Assembly: GCA_021163005.1 (NCBI GenBank)
Contig: JAGGXP010000041.1
Span: 1 to 33,251, forward strand
DNA from: Candidatus Aenigmatarchaeota archaeon
Lineage (GTDB): Archaea > Aenigmatarchaeota > Aenigmatarchaeia > QMZP01 > JAFGSV01
Reading direction: 5' to 3'
Length of the DNA: 33,251 nucleotides
In this document: positions 26,677 through 33,251 of the stretch, one piece after another
Layout of the letters: each line of letters begins with the position of its first letter
How positions within the stretch are numbered: the first letter of the stretch is position 1
Program-made: the position numbers and the translations under genes
The notes under the pieces: generated by a model
Told to the model about the DNA's origin: nothing
The model's database searches: none
What the model saw: the letters and a program-made list of their open reading frames with translations, nothing else

Positions 26677-29292
26677 ATGAGAAGGGGATTTATTTTTTCA
26701 ACAGACGCAATGATATCCGTAGGCCTGCTGTTCATAATGGCGTCGTTCGTCACGAGCATCGCCATAACGTACTCTTCTCCGGGCATAGAGTACAACAAGA
26801 TGTACTACAGGGGAAAGGATGTAATGAACCTGCTTCAGAACACGAAGCTTTCAGGTGTGGCTGACATGCTTCCGGAGAACTTCACCCAGGACTGCAACAT
26901 AAGCACCGCTGACCTTGAAAAGAGCATACTCGACACCCTCGGTTATCTCTGGGCGCAGAACAGCACAGTGCTGAACTCCTGTGCCGGGAACCTCACGAGG
27001 ACTGTGCTCAACAGAACGCTTCCTGATGGAACAGGTTACGAGGTGCTGATAGACGGTGTCAGCATATACAGAAAGGGAAACGCTACAAATTACCTCTCAA
27101 GGCTGCACACGATTGTTTCAGGATACCAGCTCGGAAAGCCTGTGTCGGGATACTTTGCAAGCGCCTACATATCGCGAATCAGCAAGACGACATCGAGTTA
27201 TGTGTATTTCGGTGGTTATGAAGGGGACGGCAATATAACCAAGAAACTTGACCTTCCGGACGACGCCAACGTGACAGAAGCATATCTTGAGCTGGCATCA
27301 GGCAACAACTTCACGCTTTATGTCAACGGGAACAACGAGGGAAGCTTCACTGTTTCGCCGTTTAACATGACCGCAGACAACTGGACGATATGCAGCGATT
27401 ATGCGTCATGCGGCAGCTTCAGCAAAGGCGAAAACATCATAAAGCTCGTGTTCAGCAGCAGTGAAGACAATTATATAGGCGGCGGCTTCATGAGGGTCAC
27501 CTACAATACGAGCAAACCCGACACCCTGCCTTTCCAGGCCAGCAATGAAAGCGCCATGAAATATTATTATTTTCCCGGCATAGAGGGCATGGTAAACCTT
27601 TATTCATCATTCTACATACCCGGAAACCTTGACAACATGACAGCGCACATACATTATGCCTCAAACTGCACCTCGGACTGCAAGGTATTCGTTAACATAG
27701 GCAATACCACTGTCTACGAGAGCAACAGCACAGGCGATATAACAGCAGACATAGGCAACGCAACGCTTTACAGCCTTCTCGGCGGCTATTCGTCCCTCAG
27801 CAACAGCACCGTGCCGCTGAGGATGGGATACAGGAACATGACGCATGACGAGGGCAAAAAAGGCACGGGAGATTCCGTGCTTTCGACAGACGTCTCCGGA
27901 AGCATGCAGGACTGCGCAGATTATACAGGCAACCGTTCCTGTTGGTATGAATACTGCAGACTGTGGATTTTTGGCACATGTCTTGGTGGATGGGGTGGTG
28001 TCTCGTGCGACAACCCCGGCACATGCTCTGACGATGAATGCGCAATCGGAACCACCCATGTCAGGAACCACCGGGTTTGCGACAGCAAGCTGAATCTCGC
28101 ACAGGACGGAAACAAGGTTTTCGTGAACACTGTTCTCAACTATACCGGCAACAGGGTAGGGCTGGTCAATTACTCAACCTCGACCCTCGGCACGTTCAGC
28201 CTCACGGACGACAACCAGAGCCTGCACGACGCAATAGACACCTATGAAGCAGGAGGCGGCACATGCATATGCTGCGGAATAATAAGCGCGACAGACATGC
28301 TTAACGCAGAGAGCAACTCAAGCAACAGAAGGAGCATCATAGTCATGTCAGACGGCGAAGCAAACAGAAGGTGTAACAACGCTGACACAGACCTTGACGG
28401 CGATTCCGATGTGGATGCCGCTGACGACACTATTCAGGCAGCATGCGACGCGTACAATGACTCAGGAATTGTGGTTTACACAATAGGATACGGCGATGCT
28501 GACAACACGACAATGAACCTCACTGCGGAGTGCGGCGGCGGCGAATACTACTTCAGCAATGCCACAGGGCTGGCGGACACCTACAGGAAGCTTGCCGAAG
28601 ACATAGCAGTAACCTACTTCGCGCAGACCGTCAAGGTCGACTATGCAAATGTGAACAGCACCCTTTACTCCGATTCGTACATAACGTTCAATTACACGCC
28701 GAAGGATGTGCTCGGCTACGGCGAGGTCTCGCTGGCTTTTGAATCCCCGAGGTTCGGCGGGGTCATCGAATCGCCGAAAAACAGCACATTCAGCATACCT
28801 TCGAACTCGCGCATACTTGACGCAAAAACGCTTTCATATTCCTCGCAGTTCTGGACGAGCTCTCTCGAGGTAAACAGCTCGGCCACGGGCGGCTGGGAGA
28901 GCGTGTACGACATTTCCGATTACAGCTCGAACAAAGGCGCAAAGGACGAATTCATAGACATCGGCGACCCCTTCGTCGTGCACATGCCTATTGACAGCCT
29001 CATATCCGGGAACAACAGCGTACGCGTGGACACTGGCTTCTCATCCAATGATACGACAGGCGGCTCGCCGGATGACAGGGTCGTCTACTATGTAGGCGTG
29101 AGCGGCATAGTAGGCTACGGGGATGTGTTTTCCACATACGAGAATGCGACAGATGATGCTGTCCAGCGCCTTCAGGACAAGCTGTCGGAATTCAACATAA
29201 CGGCGCTTGATGTGGTTACACCCACAAACTATGTGTCAGAGCTCCCTGCACTGTGGGGCCCTTCAATAATGGAGATAAGGGTATGGTCTTAA
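26677..29292 (+). CDS. VWA-domain cell-surface protein with pilin-like N-terminal hydrophobic segment
   Basis: MRRGFIFSTDAMISVGLLFIMASFV; MIDAS STDVSGSM; IIVMSDGEANRRC; many N-x-S/T sequons. Confidence 0.8.
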   Translation: MRRGFIFSTDAMISVGLLFIMASFVTSIAITYSSPGIEYNKMYYRGKDVMNLLQNTKLSGVADMLPENFTQDCNISTADLEKSILDTLGYLWAQNSTVLNSCAGNLTRTVLNRTLPDGTGYEVLIDGVSIYRKGNATNYLSRLHTIVSGYQLGKPVSGYFASAYISRISKTTSSYVYFGGYEGDGNITKKLDLPDDANVTEAYLELASGNNFTLYVNGNNEGSFTVSPFNMTADNWTICSDYASCGSFSKGENIIKLVFSSSEDNYIGGGFMRVTYNTSKPDTLPFQASNESAMKYYYFPGIEGMVNLYSSFYIPGNLDNMTAHIHYASNCTSDCKVFVNIGNTTVYESNSTGDITADIGNATLYSLLGGYSSLSNSTVPLRMGYRNMTHDEGKKGTGDSVLSTDVSGSMQDCADYTGNRSCWYEYCRLWIFGTCLGGWGGVSCDNPGTCSDDECAIGTTHVRNHRVCDSKLNLAQDGNKVFVNTVLNYTGNRVGLVNYSTSTLGTFSLTDDNQSLHDAIDTYEAGGGTCICCGIISATDMLNAESNSSNRRSIIVMSDGEANRRCNNADTDLDGDSDVDAADDTIQAACDAYNDSGIVVYTIGYGDADNTTMNLTAECGGGEYYFSNATGLADTYRKLAEDIAVTYFAQTVKVDYANVNSTLYSDSYITFNYTPKDVLGYGEVSLAFESPRFGGVIESPKNSTFSIPSNSRILDAKTLSYSSQFWTSSLEVNSSATGGWESVYDISDYSSNKGAKDEFIDIGDPFVVHMPIDSLISGNNSVRVDTGFSSNDTTGGSPDDRVVYYVGVSGIVGYGDVFSTYENATDDAVQRLQDKLSEFNITALDVVTPTNYVSELPALWGPSIMEIRVWS

Positions 29293-29314
29293 ATCCGCCG
29301 GATGTGTGATAATT

Positions 29315-30109
29315 ATGGACGAGATGAAAACCATTTACGGCTTGCTTGTGATAGATGTGTTTCTGATAGCTGTCATATCCGTGCTTTTCATGCTCACATC
29401 ACCGGGGACGGACTGTCTCCCCGGAGACACCCACTGCCTTGAAAATTTCAATGAAAACAGAGAACTCTGCCAGCCGTCCGAAAACGTCATAACAGTGGGG
29501 AACTCGACGAATTACATAAAGATGAGGGTAAAAATATACTGGGACGGCGAAAAATGCGTTACCGAGGAGGATGTTCTCGAAGACCACAGCTCAGGTATCG
29601 GGCCGATAGACCTTACAGGGTATAACAACACATGCAACCTCACGCTCGAGGAGCTGAGAAAGTACGGCCCCCACGCCTGCGAGGGGTCACTGCTTGACTT
29701 CGTGGCGCCTCCAAGCTCGAGCACATCTTCAGAAGGTTCTGAGGGAAGCAGCGAATCCGAGCCGCCTTTCATATACTGCTCGATGAACGATACGGAGTGC
29801 CATATGAAGATATCCGATTATGTGAATAACTGCGAACCCCTTACAGCTGAGGCAACCCAGATAATAGGGCAAAAAGACGGAATAAGTTATATGACATACT
29901 ATCTTGAACTAAGAAGACAGTCCACGGACTGCGTACTTAAGTTCAAAGTGCTTAACATTGTAAACCTGCCGCCCGAAATACCTCCGGAGATTGAGGGAAT
30001 GGGAATGACATGTACTGCTTCCCTTTCACTGTTCCCACGCGACGGCATAGAAAAGGAATGGTGCAAAGGCGACCTGATAGAATACTTTGACAGTCTTTAC
30101 AGACCTTGA
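29315..30109 (+). CDS. Membrane-anchored extracellular protein of the surface operon
   Basis: N-terminal TM (YGLLVIDVFLIAVISVLFML), paired Cys, N-x-T sites; 3' end adjoins the next ORF. Confidence 0.6.
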   Translation: MDEMKTIYGLLVIDVFLIAVISVLFMLTSPGTDCLPGDTHCLENFNENRELCQPSENVITVGNSTNYIKMRVKIYWDGEKCVTEEDVLEDHSSGIGPIDLTGYNNTCNLTLEELRKYGPHACEGSLLDFVAPPSSSTSSEGSEGSSESEPPFIYCSMNDTECHMKISDYVNNCEPLTAEATQIIGQKDGISYMTYYLELRRQSTDCVLKFKVLNIVNLPPEIPPEIEGMGMTCTASLSLFPRDGIEKEWCKGDLIEYFDSLYRP

Positions 30110-30147
30110 CTCTGGACCAATATAAAAACCGGAAGCCAATTAGAATT

Positions 30148-31353
30148 ATGAAGGCGCAGTTTTACTCATTAATCTCCATTCTGATTGCCATACCCATATT
30201 CGTGTTCGTGGTCCAGTACATGGAATATAACGCCAACACAGGCGATGCGATTTCCGAGCGCGTCATATCCGACCAGCTGGGGCAACTGGTGAATTCAATA
30301 GAGATGGACACTGTGAAAGCCATGGAGATATCAGGAAGGAGAGCACTCCTCGCCGCGACAAACTATGTGATAAGCTCCGGGGAGGCGCTTGACGACCCTG
30401 TAGCCAACATCACGGAACTCATGACAAACGGGACAATCAACGGCAGCAGCTCGTTCCTGATGCTCAACAACACCATGCCTGACTGGGAACAGCGCATACT
30501 CTCAAAGCCCGTTGACTTCACTGTCACGCTGGATTACTGGAACATCTCGATAGCAAACTACGACGGCTATTCGCTGGTCGTTGGCATGGACGTCAATATA
30601 ACAGCTACGGACAAACTCGGGAAGGTCAGGATAGACAAAACAGGGAAGCGCAAATACGCCTACATATCCGTGGCCGGCCTTGAGGATCCCATGTTCCCGC
30701 TCGAAACAGGGGGATTCATAAGAAGGATTGTGCAGCGTCCGGAGCCAGGCCATGTGGCGTTCAAGGTTGTCGCGGGAAGCTCAAACTCATCAGGAACCTG
30801 CTCCGGGCCAGTCACATTCAACAAGTCCGAAGATGACGACACGAAGATACTGGTCGCTGAGAACCTCACAGGTGTTGTGTTCAGCAGGCATCTGGGCATA
30901 ATACTCGAAGATGAGGACGACCTGTCGGGTCAGATAAGCTGCTACGTAACCGGAAACAACAGTGCTGTCGGGCTTGTCCGCAGCGCACTGGAAACCGGCT
31001 ATGACGTCATCCACATAGACAATGAAACCAAATCAGCATGGTCAATGCCCATTGAGAACAGCCTGCCCGAGAGATATTACTACAGGATTCCCGGGCCGAC
31101 ATTCCTGCAGCGGCTCGGCGGCGACTATACTGCGTCTCCGGACGGAATTGCCACATTCATCTATGTCCCGGAGCTTCAGGAGCAGGCAATACCTGTGGAC
31201 GATTATTCACGGGTGGCGTACAGATATTTCTCGAGAAGCGGAAGCTGTTATCAGGTCGACGACATGCCGGAGTGGTTCGGCATGGACAGCAGCGACGCCT
31301 CGGACATGAACCTCACGGAGCTCCTGACATCTGACCCGTGCACGGTGAGCTGA
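30148..31353 (+). CDS. Pilin-like membrane-anchored extracellular protein of the surface operon
   Basis: MKAQFYSLISILIAIPIFVFVVQYMEY; many N-x-S/T sequons. Confidence 0.65.
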   Translation: MKAQFYSLISILIAIPIFVFVVQYMEYNANTGDAISERVISDQLGQLVNSIEMDTVKAMEISGRRALLAATNYVISSGEALDDPVANITELMTNGTINGSSSFLMLNNTMPDWEQRILSKPVDFTVTLDYWNISIANYDGYSLVVGMDVNITATDKLGKVRIDKTGKRKYAYISVAGLEDPMFPLETGGFIRRIVQRPEPGHVAFKVVAGSSNSSGTCSGPVTFNKSEDDDTKILVAENLTGVVFSRHLGIILEDEDDLSGQISCYVTGNNSAVGLVRSALETGYDVIHIDNETKSAWSMPIENSLPERYYYRIPGPTFLQRLGGDYTASPDGIATFIYVPELQEQAIPVDDYSRVAYRYFSRSGSCYQVDDMPEWFGMDSSDASDMNLTELLTSDPCTVS

Positions 31354-31387
31354 ATGTGTTTTTAAGAATTTGAACCAAAATCTAATT

Positions 31388-31747
31388 ATGGCAGGCTTCA
31401 TTTATCCGTCGAGAGAATCAATCATAAGCGTCAACAAGATCGTCAATCTCATGTCCGATAATAAGGCAGACTCGCACAAGCTTCTAATCAACAAAAGATT
31501 CATAGATGCTGTACTGGAAAGAGTCAGGAAAAACAAAGGCGATGTCTATGAAAAGGCCGCGGTACTTCTGGAAGGTTTAGTAAAAACTCATGGATTTGCA
31601 AGCGGAAACAAGAGAACTGGCTTTGTTGTGACAACCTATTTCATAAAGAAGAATGGCGGTAAAACAAGATTCGATGATTTCTACATGGTGGAAAAGGTTT
31701 TAAGAAACATACGCCTATATAATACATCAGAGCTGCTGAGTGGCTGA
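31388..31747 (+). CDS. Doc/Fic-fold protein (death-on-curing-like)
   Basis: VKTHGFASGNKRTGFVVTTYFIKKNG resembles HxFx(D/E)(G/A)N(G/K)R; start taken at MAGF. Confidence 0.78.
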   Translation: MAGFIYPSRESIISVNKIVNLMSDNKADSHKLLINKRFIDAVLERVRKNKGDVYEKAAVLLEGLVKTHGFASGNKRTGFVVTTYFIKKNGGKTRFDDFYMVEKVLRNIRLYNTSELLSG

Positions 31748-31762
31748 GAACAGGTGATATAG

Positions 31763-31855
31763 ATGAAAGCAGATTCAAAAGATGAGCTGAAGATGGAACA
31801 GGATATGTTAGACATAGCTCTGAAATACAAGAAGCTTCTCAAAAAACTTGAATAA
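31763..31855 (+). CDS. 30-aa helical microprotein (MKADSKDELKMEQDMLDIALKYKKLLKKLE) downstream of the Doc-like gene
   Basis: ATG-to-TAA ORF 15 nt after the Doc-like stop. Confidence 0.35.
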   Translation: MKADSKDELKMEQDMLDIALKYKKLLKKLE

Positions 31856-31887
31856 GCGAAGGATTTGTTTACGCAAAAGATGCGCTA

Positions 31888-31897
31888 CTTTTAAATA
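31888..31897 (+). promoter_or_regulatory. TATA-like element (cttttaaata) for the structured locus
   Basis: Centre about 26-30 nt upstream of the first paired bases at 31923-31925. Confidence 0.45.
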
Positions 31898-31924
31898 CAT
31901 CACACACAGAATTATAGTTACAAT

Positions 31925-32199
31925 GCCCCTGTCGTCTAGACACCCTTTTCTGGTCAAGGCAGGCAAAAGCGCGCACCGGAAAATCAGAAAGTGGTGGGGA
32001 AATCCGGCCAATTTCCGGAATCGCATTTCCGGAAAGCCGAGAGGATACCGGCCTTTCGATTCGGTTCGAAAGGTTTGAGTCACAGGACGGCGCTCCTGCG
32101 GCAATGAAAGATGATCTGGATGTCCGAAGAAGACAGCCGATGACCCGGGAAAGCATAAGGACAACTCATGCTTCGGGAATTCAAATCCCGGCGGGGGCA
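31925..32199 (+). ncRNA. Putative ~275-nt structured RNA with tRNA-like termini
   Basis: 5' GCCCCTG pairs with 3' CGGGGGC, then A; 3' arm TCGGG-AATTCAAAT-CCCGG; possible D-stem GTCT/AGGC; internal perfect stems TTTCCGGA/TCCGGAAA, CCTTTCGA/TCGAAAGG, AAGCAT/ATGCTT. Competing reading: 51-aa leaderless ORF 31923-32078. Confidence 0.45.
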
Positions 32200-32239
32200 T
32201 ACATATTTATAAATGGGGCTTTCAGGAACAAGAAATAAG

Positions 32240-32350
32240 ATGATACATCATTATTTCGGGGTCGATCTGGATATCGTTCTGACCATCATAAAAAAAGACA
32301 TTCCCAAACTGAGAAAAATGCTGAAAATACTGAATGACATGGAGAAATAG
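32240..32350 (+). CDS. 36-aa microprotein (MIHHYFGVDLDIVLTIIKKDIPKLRKMLKILNDMEK)
   Basis: ATG-to-TAG ORF after a TATA-like catatttataaat. Confidence 0.35.
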   Translation: MIHHYFGVDLDIVLTIIKKDIPKLRKMLKILNDMEK

Positions 32351-32480
32351 GTTGTATTTGCGCTTTTCCGGTGAATTTCTGTTTTACAGTTACCTATATA
32401 AGGAGCCGCTTCCAATAATAATTATAGTATAACAAATTTTAATATTAAAAATAATATAAATATTATAAATATTGAGAAAC

Positions 32481-32627
32481 ATGGCAAAGAAAGTCATGAG
32501 CATAACTGTAGACAAGGGACTGTTTTCTGAGTGGAAAAAATATACAGACGAGATGTGCATAAACTCGTCGAAGCTCATTGAGAAGCTCATGAAGGTTCAT
32601 CTTGAGAATAACAGGGGGGAATCATGA
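32481..32627 (+). CDS. 48-aa ribbon-helix-helix-like DNA-binding protein
   Basis: MAKKVMSITVDKGLFSEWKKYTDEMCINSSKLIEKLMKVHLENN fits RHH strand-helix-helix spacing; overlaps next gene by ATGA. Confidence 0.55.
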   Translation: MAKKVMSITVDKGLFSEWKKYTDEMCINSSKLIEKLMKVHLENNRGES

Positions 32628-33251
32628 AAAAAACACTGGTTTTCTTCTTTCTGATGGCATTATTCTTCATGATAACAGAAGCTTCCTCTATGAATGTATC
32701 GCTCTCTGACCAGGGAACCGGCGTGAAGCTTGTTTCAGACGGCCAGCTGGTGGACAACGGAAATCTGACTGTGAGCATATATGACAACGAAACCGGCGGC
32801 AATCTTGTTTACAGCGAAACCTTTGTGAATGCCATAAACAGGGGTGCATGGAATGTGATGCTCGGTGAGAATTCCTCGAATCCTCTTGACATCGACTATG
32901 GCAGAATCTACTACAAGGACTACTCCATAAACGGAGTTGACGTGGACTTTTACGACTATCTCGGAAACACGGTAGAGAGGCAGTTCTTCTATTCCCCGCT
33001 GGGGACGATAAGTCCTGAATACTTATCAGGCATGTGGGGCATCGGCGGAGTCGGTAGCAGGGTCTCAGCACAGGGAATGGTGCTCAGCCTCAGTTTCAAT
33101 GAACAGAACGTCATCGGCTCTCCCGGCAGCGAGACTGTTCTGGACAGCTCAGGGTATAACAACCACGGAAGCAATAACGGGGCAGTTTATGATTCAAGGG
33201 GCGGCTTCAACGGCGGCGGTGCCTTTGTCTTTGACGGCGTTGATGATTACA
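32624..33251 (+). CDS. Secreted LamG/concanavalin-A-like surface protein (truncated by window end)
   Basis: Signal peptide MKKTLVFFFLMALFFMITEASS; LSLSFNEQ...VLDSSGYNNHGSNNGAVYDSRGGFNGGGAFVFDGVDDY. Confidence 0.82.
   Translation, partial: MKKTLVFFFLMALFFMITEASSMNVSLSDQGTGVKLVSDGQLVDNGNLTVSIYDNETGGNLVYSETFVNAINRGAWNVMLGENSSNPLDIDYGRIYYKDYSINGVDVDFYDYLGNTVERQFFYSPLGTISPEYLSGMWGIGGVGSRVSAQGMVLSLSFNEQNVIGSPGSETVLDSSGYNNHGSNNGAVYDSRGGFNGGGAFVFDGVDDY

Noticed and set aside
31923-32078. 51-aa basic leaderless protein MPLSSRHPFLVKAGKSAHRK...
   Set aside because: Atypical codon use and overlap with strong stems; kept only as an alternative to the RNA reading
31925-32199. RNase P RNA, SRP RNA or bacterial tmRNA
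   Set aside because: No recognisable conserved cores (CR-I, SRP helix 8 motif) and no convincing tmRNA tag frame
331-32201. Whole window as one integrated element bounded by the 16-bp repeat
   Set aside because: Interior is dominated by essential housekeeping genes; no integrase or replication module seen

Overview
Archaeal chromosomal window. DPANN-like is my guess, from the short surface-protein genes, S24e/S27ae, Kae1, the archaeal presenilin-type protease, GTP-dependent dephospho-CoA kinase and TATA-like promoters. Most of it (about 4.4-31.4 kb) is densely packed housekeeping and surface genes on both strands: CPA2 antiporter, PfkB kinase, NadA, an adenylate-kinase-6/dephospho-CoA-kinase fusion, HtpX, UppS, AcsA, a Hjc-like nuclease, rhomboid, Kae1, S27ae, S24e, GluRS, presenilin/SPP protease, ValRS-like synthetase and a VWA/pilin-like surface operon. 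The strongest candidate for something new is at the left end (about 325-4351, minus strand). It is a co-directional cluster of two winged-helix regulators, a 526-aa protein with no family I recognise, a 64-aa ubiquitin-like protein ending in ...RLVGG, a 75-aa two-knuckle zinc protein and a 182-aa ThiF/E1-like adenylating enzyme. The E1 gene ends at a T5 run, where a -1 shift would add a 49-aa tail with a CxxC motif. The right end holds a Doc/Fic-like protein with an altered active-site motif, several microproteins, a compact GC-rich structured locus with tRNA-like termini, and an RHH regulator overlapping a secreted LamG gene. All calls come from reading the sequence; no database search was run.
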